Under the pieces are notes generated by a model. That model made no database searches. It had not been told where the DNA came from and worked only from the letters and a program-made list of their open reading frames with translations. A stretch of 64,000 bases of DNA from CAZKWG01 sp964615375 (GTDB lineage: Bacteria; Myxococcota_A; UBA796; CAZKWG01), in the NCBI GenBank assembly GCA_964615375.1, contig CAZTOW010000001.1:372001-436000 (forward strand). Direction: 5' to 3'. Both the position numbers and the translations under genes were made by a program. How positions within the stretch are numbered: position 1 is the stretch's first letter; every line of letters starts with the position of its first letter. Positions 6,974-14,802 of the stretch are shown here, one piece after another.

Positions 6974-8380
6974 ATGCTCGCGCTGCTGCTGTCGCTTTCC
7001 CATGCGCTCGCCGCCGAGCTGCCCCCCGGCGTAGACCTGGGCGCCGCCGCCGAGCGTCTGGGCGCCGCCATCCGCTTCCCGACCATCTCGCACCAGGACC
7101 CCCAGCAGGTGGATCTGGCCGCCTTCCGCGGCCTGCACGACTGGATGAGCGCCACCTACCCCCGCGTCCACGCCGCCATGGACCGGAAGGTGGTCGACGA
7201 CCTCGCGCTGCTCTACACCTGGACGGGCCAGGACCCCAGTCTGCCGCCCGTGCTGCTGTCGGCCCACCTGGACGTGGTCCCCGTGCAGGAGGGCACCGAG
7301 CACGCCTGGCCCCAGCCGCCCTTCTCCGGGGCCGTGGTGGACGGGGCGATCTGGGGGCGCGGCGCGCTGGACGACAAGATGGCCGTCATCGGCATCCTGG
7401 AGGCCGCCGAGGCGCTGCTGGCGCAGGGCTGGGCCCCGAAGCGCACCCTCCTGTTCGCCTTCGGCGGGGACGAGGAGACCAACGGCAGCCGCGGCGCCCA
7501 GGAGATCGCCCGCCGGCTCGCCGAGGACGGCATCCACCCCATGATGGTCCTGGACGAGGGCCTGGTCGTCACCGAGGGCGTGGTGCCGGGGGTGGCCGCG
7601 CCGGTCGCCCTCATCGGCATCTCGGAGAAGGGCAGCGTCAGCCTGGAGCTCTCCATCGAGGGGGCGGGCGGCCACAGCTCCATGCCCCCGCCCAGCACCG
7701 CCGTCGGGCGCGTCGCCGCCGCCATCGTGAAGCTGGAGCAGCACCCCATGCCCGCGGCGCTCACCCCGCCCACCACCCTCATGCTGGACGCGGTGGCGCC
7801 CCACGCCGACGGGGCGCTGGGCTTCCTCTTCAGCAACCTCTGGCTCTCGCGGGGGCTGGTGCTGGATGCGTTCACCGAGAAGCCCAGCACCAACGCCAGC
7901 GTCCGCACCACCATGGCCGCCACCATGTTCGAGGGCGGGCCCAAAGACAACGTGCTGCCCCAGAGCGCGCGGGCCGTCGTGAATTTCCGCGTCCACCCTC
8001 GCGACAGCATCGCCGACGTCATCGCCCACGTCGTGGACGTCATCGACGACCCGGACATCCACGTCCGCCCCATCCCCAGCAGCTTCTCCAGCGAGCCGAG
8101 CCCGCTCTCCCCGCACGAGGGCCCCGCCTGGGATCTGGTGGAGAGCAGCGTGCGCGCGGCCTTCCCCGAGGCCGTGGTCGCCCCCTCCCTGGTCATCGGC
8201 GCCACCGACGCCCGGCACTACGTCTCGCTCTCCCCGAACGTTTACCGCTTCGCCCCCACGCGCCTGAACAGCGAGGATCTCAAGCGCCTGCACGGCTCGG
8301 CGGAGCGGATCACGGTCCAGAACTTCGGGGAGGTGATCACCTTCTACTCGGAGTTCATGGAGCGGGCGGGCGGGGGCTGA
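6974..8380 (+). CDS. M20-family metallopeptidase, secreted or membrane-attached
   Basis: The 468-residue protein has a short signal peptide (cleavage likely after ALAAE) and the M20 motifs that bind two zinc ions. These are SAHLDVVPV (His98, Asp100), GRGALDDK (Asp133), GGDEETNG (Glu167/168) and TDARHY near the C-terminus. The dimerisation domain carries GGHSSMPP. The fold and spacing fit the carboxypeptidase S / PM20D1 branch, which cleaves or condenses N-acyl amino acids and dipeptides. The ATG at 6974 has a GGAGGGAG ribosome-binding site. Its 3' end overlaps the convergent membrane-protein gene by 26 bases. Confidence 0.9.
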   Translation: MLALLLSLSHALAAELPPGVDLGAAAERLGAAIRFPTISHQDPQQVDLAAFRGLHDWMSATYPRVHAAMDRKVVDDLALLYTWTGQDPSLPPVLLSAHLDVVPVQEGTEHAWPQPPFSGAVVDGAIWGRGALDDKMAVIGILEAAEALLAQGWAPKRTLLFAFGGDEETNGSRGAQEIARRLAEDGIHPMMVLDEGLVVTEGVVPGVAAPVALIGISEKGSVSLELSIEGAGGHSSMPPPSTAVGRVAAAIVKLEQHPMPAALTPPTTLMLDAVAPHADGALGFLFSNLWLSRGLVLDAFTEKPSTNASVRTTMAATMFEGGPKDNVLPQSARAVVNFRVHPRDSIADVIAHVVDVIDDPDIHVRPIPSSFSSEPSPLSPHEGPAWDLVESSVRAAFPEAVVAPSLVIGATDARHYVSLSPNVYRFAPTRLNSEDLKRLHGSAERITVQNFGEVITFYSEFMERAGGG

Positions 8381-10010
8381 TCCGCCAGATCACCACCGGC
8401 CCCTCGCGCGCCTCGGGCGGGCCCAGCGCCGCCTCCAGCCGGTCCAGGCCCGCGGGCAGGAAGTAGTCCGGGTACACCATCAGCCAGCGGTAGCCCTTCT
8501 TCGCCAGGGAGGCGGTGGCCTCCGCCGCGTCGTCGCGGGGGCCGGGCTGGTCGGCGGCGAAGCGGCGCAGGGTGCGCAGGGCGTCGGCGTGGGTGGCGGC
8601 CCCGGGGAAGCTGTGGAGGGTGCCGTTGGTGGGCTGGCCGTGGTGGACCTGAAACCAGAGGTTCAGGTCCGCCGGGCTCTGCTCGGAGAACATGGGGTGG
8701 ATGGACGGGAGCTCGGCCACCGGGCCGTCCAGGAGGGTGAGGGCGGCGGGGGGCGCGACCTCCAGGGTCGGGAGCGAGGCCGGCAGCGGCGCCAGCAGGC
8801 GGGCGTCCAGGAGCACGAGCAGGGCCAGCGGCCAGGCGAGCCTGCCCCGCGCGACGCGCGCCGCCAGGGGGGCGAGCAGCAGGACGGCGATGGCTCCCGC
8901 CCGGTACCAGCGGGAGAGCCTCCCCAGCGGCGTGTACAGCGCCAGCAGCCCCGCTGGCCCGACCAGGGGGCGCCCGCCCACGGTGGGGAATTCGCCGCCC
9001 ACCGAGAGGTAGGGCCCCAGCGCCAGCGCGGCGAAGCCCAGCGCGCCCAGCAGCCAGGGCCAGGAGGCCGGCGCGCGCTCCCCGCGCCGCCGCGCCCGCC
9101 AGCCCGCCAGGGCTCCCCCCAGCGCCAGGGTGAGCGTGATCACGCCCAGGTAGGCGGTGTGCGGCAGGTCGGCGTGCTCGCCGGTCAGCGGGGCCGGGAC
9201 GAAGAGATCCAGCAGGTCCACCCCGCGCTCCCCCGCCGCCCGCCAGGGGTCCGTGACCCGCAGCTCCCCGAGCCCCGCCCGCGCGTCGCCCCCCGGCAGC
9301 CCCGGGTCCCGGGCCAGCATGGCCGAGAGGAAGGGGGCGCAGATCAGGGCCGCCCCCAGCGCCGGCAGCAGGTGGGCCTGCGTGCGCCGCAGCAGCCACA
9401 GGCCCACGGGCACGTCGATCAGGGCCGCCCAGATGGCGTTGTAGGGCCCCGACAGGACCGCCGCCGTCAGCGCCCCCAGGAGCCCAAGCAGCCTGCCCGG
9501 CGTCACCCCCCGCCGCAGGGAGAGCAGCATCGCGAGCTGCACGGCCACCCATCCCGCCCCCAGCCCCTCGGTGATCCCGTCCACCGCCACCGCCAGCGTG
9601 GTGGGGGCGCTCACGCCGATGGCCGTGCCCAGGGCCTGACCGCCCGCGTCGGCCCCGGCCTCCCGCGCCAGCAGCATCCCGCCCAGCCCCCCCGCGGCCA
9701 GGCCGAAGACCAGCGCGAGGTTGAAGCCGGCGGCCGGGCTGTACAGCGCCCCGAGGGCGTAGGGCAGCAGGTTCAGCGGATCGATGAGCTGGAGCGCGAG
9801 GCCGTCGGGGTAGTTGAGCAGGGTGGTGTGGACCTGGAAGGGCGAGCCCTCCCGCAGCGCGGCCCACCAGCCCCATAGGTGGTTGACGCCCTCGGAGAGC
9901 GGGCTGGTCACCGGCCGCGACCCGAGGACCCGGGGCAGGGGCCACAGCAGCAGCCAGGGCAGCAGCCAGGGCAGCAGCCAGGGCGTGAGGCGGGCGGCGC
10001 GCGAGCTCAT
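8355..10010 (-). CDS. Polytopic membrane protein, possibly GT-C type glycosyltransferase
   Basis: The 551-residue product has roughly ten hydrophobic segments from the N-terminus to about residue 390, then a soluble tail of about 150 residues. After the first membrane segment comes a periplasmic-type loop with LLNYPDG and IDPLN, a layout seen in GT-C and YfhO-like membrane enzymes, but no diagnostic motif makes this certain. The N-terminal anchor contains three LPWL-type units coded by a 12-bp direct repeat. I start it at ATG 10010, because upstream codons in this frame read through the divergent promoter region and the next gene. GATAAG lies nine bases before the ATG, and the twin palindrome at 10037-10074 lies 26 bases before it. 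Confidence 0.7.
   Translation of the reverse strand: MSSRAARLTPWLLPWLLPWLLLWPLPRVLGSRPVTSPLSEGVNHLWGWWAALREGSPFQVHTTLLNYPDGLALQLIDPLNLLPYALGALYSPAAGFNLALVFGLAAGGLGGMLLAREAGADAGGQALGTAIGVSAPTTLAVAVDGITEGLGAGWVAVQLAMLLSLRRGVTPGRLLGLLGALTAAVLSGPYNAIWAALIDVPVGLWLLRRTQAHLLPALGAALICAPFLSAMLARDPGLPGGDARAGLGELRVTDPWRAAGERGVDLLDLFVPAPLTGEHADLPHTAYLGVITLTLALGGALAGWRARRRGERAPASWPWLLGALGFAALALGPYLSVGGEFPTVGGRPLVGPAGLLALYTPLGRLSRWYRAGAIAVLLLAPLAARVARGRLAWPLALLVLLDARLLAPLPASLPTLEVAPPAALTLLDGPVAELPSIHPMFSEQSPADLNLWFQVHHGQPTNGTLHSFPGAATHADALRTLRRFAADQPGPRDDAAEATASLAKKGYRWLMVYPDYFLPAGLDRLEAALGPPEAREGPVVIWRISPRPPAP
9949..9984. repeat. Three tandem 12-bp repeats
   Basis: AGCAGCCAGGGC occurs three times head to tail. 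On the minus strand it codes the PWLLPWLLPWLLLW part of the first membrane segment of the 10010-8355 gene. Gain or loss of a unit would change the anchor length by four residues without a frameshift. Confidence 0.85.
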
Positions 10011-10036
10011 CGAGGGGAGCTTATCGCCAACGGCCC

Positions 10037-10074
10037 GCGTTCGGCGCGAACGCGGTTGCGTTCCTGAGGAACGC
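10037..10074. promoter_or_regulatory. Twin-palindrome operator-like element, copy 1
   Basis: A 38-bp element built from two GCGTTC / GAACGC inverted repeats lies 26 bases before the minus-strand ATG at 10010. One palindrome is GCGTTCC-TGA-GGAACGC on the plus strand and the other GCGTTCG-GCG-CGAACGC. A second copy with 32 of 38 identical bases lies at 23165-23202 before the kinase gene. Twin palindromes over a promoter are typical of repressor or activator sites; no binding protein can be named. Confidence 0.5.
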
Positions 10075-10203
10075 GGGAGGGCTCCCCGGAGGGGCGCGGC
10101 TGGCCCAAAGGGCGGCTTCCGCGGCGCGTGGAGGGGTTGGCACGCCTTTTGCTTAAGGTTCAAAGCAATCGCCGGCACCCCCCTACCGCACCCTGGAGCG
10201 CCC

Positions 10204-13200
10204 ATGCGCACTCGCCCGATCACGCTCATCGCCCTGCTGGCCGCCTGCGCCCCGCCCGAGCAGGAAGACACTGGCGCCGCGCTCGCCGTCCCGCTCCCGG
10301 GAGCGGGGGCGCGCGTGGAGCTCGGCCTGGAGGGCCTCTGGCTCTCCACCGGAGAGGATGGACTCGGGCTCAGCACGGAGGCCTGGGGTCGGGAGGGCTC
10401 GCTCACGACCCAGCCCCTCGGCGCGCCGCGCGACGGCGGCTGCTGGCCGGGGAGCCCGCGCCTCCGCCCCTGGGGCTGCCAGCCCACCCTGGAGCGCCCC
10501 CTCGCCGGCGGCCTGGAGCGCTGGACCCGCGCGGGCGGCGGCGTGCAGCAGGGCTGGACGCTGACCGAGGCCCCCTCCGGGGACGGCCCCCTGGTCATCG
10601 AGGTGGCGGTCAGCGGCGCTGAGCCCCGCCTGGACGGCGAGCGGGTCCGCCTCACGACCCCCGCGGGCGGGCGCTGGACCTACGCCGGGCTCGAGGCCTG
10701 GGATGATCGCGGGCGCGACCTGGACGCCTGGATGACGGTGGAGGGGGACCTGATCCGGGTGTGGGTGGACGACACCGACGCGACCTGGCCCGTCCACATC
10801 GACCCCGTGCTGTCCACGGCCACCACCACGCTCACCGAGAGCAGCACCGACTTCGGCATCGGCGTGGCGCTGGGCGGGGACGTCAACAACGACGGCTACG
10901 CGGACGCGCTGGTCGGCGCGCGCTTCGGCACCGGGCTCTACGGGGAGGCCTTCTCCTACCACGGCAGCAGCTCCGGCCTGAGCACCACCGAGAGCCGCTC
11001 CTGGCGCGGGTCGGACTACTACGGGAAGTACGGCGAGTACGTGGACAACGGGGGCGACGTCAACGGCGACGGCTACGACGACGGTGTCGTCTGCGAGTTC
11101 TACTCGGAGCGCTTCTTCGTCTACCACGGCAGCTCGTCGGGCCTCGGCAGCTCCAGCAGCACCACGGTCACGGGGGTCTACGGCCTCGGCCGCGGTCTGG
11201 AGATCGTCGGGGACTTCAACAACGACGGCTACGACGACGTGGCGGCCGGCTCCCAGGAGCCGGAGATCGACTTCTACCGGGGCTCGTCTTCGGGGCTGAA
11301 CTCCACCTCCGTCCTGACCTACTCCACCACCGATTCGCCGTCGGTCAGCCGGGCCGGCGACGTCAACGGGGACGGCTACGACGACGTCGTGTACGGGGAC
11401 GCGGCGGCGAACGCGATGTACGTGGTCCGCGGCGCGTCGAGCTTCCCGGGCACCAAGACGACGCTCACGCGCTCGGGCTCGTCCGAGCTCGGCTTCGACG
11501 TGGCGGGCGGCGGAGACATCGACGGGGACGGCTACGACGACGTGGTCGGCGGTGACCCCACCTACAGCAGCAGCAACGGCCGCCTGGTCGTCTTCTACGG
11601 GTCGTCGTCCGGGGTCAGCACCTCGAACTACGACGTGATCAGCGCGCCCAGCAGCGGCACGGGCTTCGGGTACACGGTGCAGCTCGTCGGTGACGTCAAC
11701 GGGGACGGCTACGACGACGTCGCCGTCTCCGACGACTACGACCACAGCTACACCTACGTGTACCACGGGTCGTCCTCGGGTCTGGAGAGCTCGCCGGCCA
11801 GCACGCTCAACATCGGGGACGCCAACTTCGGCTACTCCATCGGTGGCAAGCCGGGTGGGGACGTCACCAACGACGGCTTCGACGACGTGCTCATCGGCAC
11901 CATCGGGAGCACGGCCTACCTCTACGAGGGCTGCCAGGACGCTGATGGCGACGGCGAGTGCGAGGATCTGGACTGCGACGACACCGACTCGGCCATCAAC
12001 ACCAGCGCGACCGAGATCTGTGACGACAAGGACAACGACTGCGACGGGCTGACGGACGACAGCGACACCTCGCTCTCGTCCGCCGGCAAGAGCACCTTCT
12101 ACCGGGACGCCGACAGCGACGGCTACGGGGTCTCCACCAGCACCCGGAGCGCCTGCGACGCCCCCTCTGGCTACGTGTCCAATGACGACGACTGCAACGA
12201 CAGCTCGTCCTCCATCAACCCGGGTGCGACCGAGACGACCGGGGACGGGACGGACAGCAACTGCGACGGGCGGGAGACCTGCTACGCGGACGCGGACAAC
12301 GACAGCTACCGCACCACCACGACGGTCAGCAGCACCGACAGCGACTGCTCGGACTCGGGCGAGGCGCTCTCCAGCGAGACCTCCGGCGACTGCAACGACA
12401 GCTCGTCCTCCATCAACCCGGGCGCCACGGAGACCACGGGGGACGGGACGGACAGCAACTGCGACGGCCTCGAGACCTGCTACGCGGACGCGGACAACGA
12501 CAACTACCGCACCAGCACGACGGTCAGCAGCACGGACAGCGACTGCTCGGACTCGGGCGAGGCGCTCTCGTCCGACACCTCGGGCGACTGCGACGACGCG
12601 GACAGCGCGATCAACCCCGCGGCCAGCGAGGTCTGTGACGGCGAGGACAACGACTGCGACGGCTACACGGACACGGCCGACACCAGCGTCGACAGCAGCA
12701 CGGTGGGGACCTACTACGACGACGACGACAGCGACGGCTACGGGGACGCCTCGGACAGCACCCGGAGCTGCTCGCTGCCCACGGGCTACGTGACCAACGA
12801 CGACGACTGCAACGACGCGAGCGCCTCCATCAACCCGGGCGCGACCGAGACGACCGGGGACGGGACGGACAGCAACTGCGACGGGCGGGAGACCTGCTAC
12901 GCGGACGCGGACAACGACAGCTACCGCACCACCACGACGGTCAGCAGCACCGACAGCGACTGCTCGGACTCGGGCGAGGCGCTCTCCAGCGAGACCTCCG
13001 GCGACTGCAACGACAGCTCGTCCTCCATCAACCCGGGCGCCACGGAGACCACGGGGGACGGGACGGACAGCAACTGCGACGGTCTCGAGACCTGCTACGC
13101 CGACGGGGACAACGACAGCTACCGCACCAGCACGACGGTGAGCAGCTCGGACAGCGACTGCACGGACTCGGGCGAGGCGCTCTCCAGCGAGAGCTCGGGC

Positions 13201-14790
13201 GACTGCGACGACGCGGACAGCGCGATCAACCCCGCGGCCAGCGAGGTCTGTGACGGCGAGGACAACGACTGCGACGGCTACACGGACACGGCCGACACCA
13301 GCGTCGACAGCAGCACGGTGGGGACCTACTACGACGACGATGACAGCGACGGCTACGGGGACGCCTCGGACAGCACCCGGAGCTGCTCGGTGCCCACGGG
13401 CTACGTGAACAACGACGACGACTGCAACGACACCAGCGCGTCCATCAACCCGGGCGCGACCGAAACGACCGGGGACGGGACGGACAGCGACTGCGACGGC
13501 GCCGAGACCTGCTACGCGGACGCGGACAACGACAGCTACCGCACCAGCACGACGGTCAGCAGCACGGACAGCGACTGCTCGGACTCGGGCGAGGCGCTCT
13601 CGTCGGACTCGTCGGGGGACTGCGACGACGCCGACAGCGCGATCAACCCGGGCGCGACCGAGACGGCGGGCGACGGGACGGACAGCGACTGCGACGGCCT
13701 CGAGACCTGCTACGCCGACGGGGACGATGACGGCTACCGCACGACCAGCACGGTGAGCAGCACGGACAGCGACTGCACGGACTCGGGCGAGGCGCTCTCC
13801 AGCGAGAGCTCGGGCGACTGCGACGACGCCGACGCCACCATCAACCCCGCGGGCAGCGAGGTCTGCGACGGCGAGGACAACGACTGCGACGGGTACACGG
13901 ACTCCGCCGACAGCAGCGTGGACACCAGCACGCAGGCCACCTACTACGCCGACACCGACGACGACGGCTACGGGGACCCCGCCTCCACCACCGACTCCTG
14001 CGACCTGCCCGACGGCTACGTCAACAACGCGGACGACTGCGACGACAGCTCCGGCGCCATCAACCCCTCGGTCGAGGAGACCGTGGGTGACGCGGTGGAC
14101 GCGGACTGCGACGGCGTCGAGACCTGCTACGCGGACGCCGACGTGGACGGCTACCGCGTCGAGGAGACCGTCAGCTCGGCGGACGTGGACTGCTCCGACG
14201 AGGGCGAGGCGCTGGAGTCGGACAGCTCTGGCGACTGCGACGACGCCGACAGCAGCATCTACCCGGGCGCCTCCGACCCCGACTATGACGGCATCGACCA
14301 GGACTGCGGCGGCTACACCGACGACCTGGACGGCGACGGCTACGACGCGGAGGAGGCGGGCGGTGACGACTGTGACGACACCGACGCCACCGTGTACGTC
14401 GGCGCCGAGGAGCTGGCCGACGGCAAGGACAACGACTGCGACGGCCAGACCGAGGCCTTCGACGGCGACGGCGACGGCCTCACCGACATGGACGAGGACA
14501 CGCTGGGCACGGATCCCGCCGACGCGGACACCGACGACGACACCCTGAGCGACGGCGAGGAGGTGCTCCAGCTGGAGACCGACCCGCTCGACGACGACTC
14601 CGACGGGGGCGGGCTGGACGACGGCACGGAGGTGGGTCGGGGCTCCGATCCCAACGACGCCGCCGACGACGGCCTCCCCATCTCGTGGGTCAAGGGCGGC
14701 TGCTCCTGCGCCAGCACCGAGCAGCGCTCCAGCGGCCTGGTCTGGCTGCTCGGCCTCCTCCCCGCTCTCATCCGCCGCAAGTCTCGCTGA
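10204..14790 (+). CDS. FG-GAP / MopE-type metal-binding repeat lipoprotein with MYXO-CTERM tail
   Basis: The 1,528-residue protein has a lipobox LAAC (Cys15). An N-terminal beta-rich domain runs to ~200. Residues ~200-580 hold about seven FG-GAP/VCBS units with Ca-binding DxNxDG motifs (GDVNNDGYAD, GDVNGDGYDD), predicting an integrin-alpha-like beta-propeller. From ~580 to ~1,400 come MopE-type repeats (CDGEDNDCDG, INPGATE; Pfam Cu_bind_MopE), many in three 205-residue super-repeats that are nearly identical in DNA. Thrombospondin type 3-like units (DGDGDGLTD, DTDDDTLSDGEE) follow. The end is GGCSC, a hydrophobic helix and RRKSR, a MYXO-CTERM signal. A lipobox plus a C-terminal sorting signal in one protein is odd. 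The ATG at 10204 has a weak GGAG site; earlier codons in frame would read through the divergent promoter. The OmpA gene follows after 12 bases. Confidence 0.85.
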   Translation: MRTRPITLIALLAACAPPEQEDTGAALAVPLPGAGARVELGLEGLWLSTGEDGLGLSTEAWGREGSLTTQPLGAPRDGGCWPGSPRLRPWGCQPTLERPLAGGLERWTRAGGGVQQGWTLTEAPSGDGPLVIEVAVSGAEPRLDGERVRLTTPAGGRWTYAGLEAWDDRGRDLDAWMTVEGDLIRVWVDDTDATWPVHIDPVLSTATTTLTESSTDFGIGVALGGDVNNDGYADALVGARFGTGLYGEAFSYHGSSSGLSTTESRSWRGSDYYGKYGEYVDNGGDVNGDGYDDGVVCEFYSERFFVYHGSSSGLGSSSSTTVTGVYGLGRGLEIVGDFNNDGYDDVAAGSQEPEIDFYRGSSSGLNSTSVLTYSTTDSPSVSRAGDVNGDGYDDVVYGDAAANAMYVVRGASSFPGTKTTLTRSGSSELGFDVAGGGDIDGDGYDDVVGGDPTYSSSNGRLVVFYGSSSGVSTSNYDVISAPSSGTGFGYTVQLVGDVNGDGYDDVAVSDDYDHSYTYVYHGSSSGLESSPASTLNIGDANFGYSIGGKPGGDVTNDGFDDVLIGTIGSTAYLYEGCQDADGDGECEDLDCDDTDSAINTSATEICDDKDNDCDGLTDDSDTSLSSAGKSTFYRDADSDGYGVSTSTRSACDAPSGYVSNDDDCNDSSSSINPGATETTGDGTDSNCDGRETCYADADNDSYRTTTTVSSTDSDCSDSGEALSSETSGDCNDSSSSINPGATETTGDGTDSNCDGLETCYADADNDNYRTSTTVSSTDSDCSDSGEALSSDTSGDCDDADSAINPAASEVCDGEDNDCDGYTDTADTSVDSSTVGTYYDDDDSDGYGDASDSTRSCSLPTGYVTNDDDCNDASASINPGATETTGDGTDSNCDGRETCYADADNDSYRTTTTVSSTDSDCSDSGEALSSETSGDCNDSSSSINPGATETTGDGTDSNCDGLETCYADGDNDSYRTSTTVSSSDSDCTDSGEALSSESSGDCDDADSAINPAASEVCDGEDNDCDGYTDTADTSVDSSTVGTYYDDDDSDGYGDASDSTRSCSVPTGYVNNDDDCNDTSASINPGATETTGDGTDSDCDGAETCYADADNDSYRTSTTVSSTDSDCSDSGEALSSDSSGDCDDADSAINPGATETAGDGTDSDCDGLETCYADGDDDGYRTTSTVSSTDSDCTDSGEALSSESSGDCDDADATINPAGSEVCDGEDNDCDGYTDSADSSVDTSTQATYYADTDDDGYGDPASTTDSCDLPDGYVNNADDCDDSSGAINPSVEETVGDAVDADCDGVETCYADADVDGYRVEETVSSADVDCSDEGEALESDSSGDCDDADSSIYPGASDPDYDGIDQDCGGYTDDLDGDGYDAEEAGGDDCDDTDATVYVGAEELADGKDNDCDGQTEAFDGDGDGLTDMDEDTLGTDPADADTDDDTLSDGEEVLQLETDPLDDDSDGGGLDDGTEVGRGSDPNDAADDGLPISWVKGGCSCASTEQRSSGLVWLLGLLPALIRRKSR
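12181..14025 (+). repeat. Three tandem 615-bp coding repeats
   Basis: Matching segments start at 12181, 12796 and 13411, each offset by exactly 615 bases (205 codons), and a trace of a fourth boundary is at 14026. Copies 1 and 2 are nearly identical in long stretches; copy 3 has diverged. Each unit codes several Cys-Asp MopE-type motifs. Such repeats recombine easily and can be collapsed or expanded in assembly. Confidence 0.85.
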
Positions 14791-14802
14791 ACCGGAGGCA
14801 CC

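Noticed and set aside
9814..10203. N-terminal extension of the repeat lipoprotein
   Set aside because: It reads through the divergent promoter and the opposite gene; the lipobox is in the right place only from ATG 10204.
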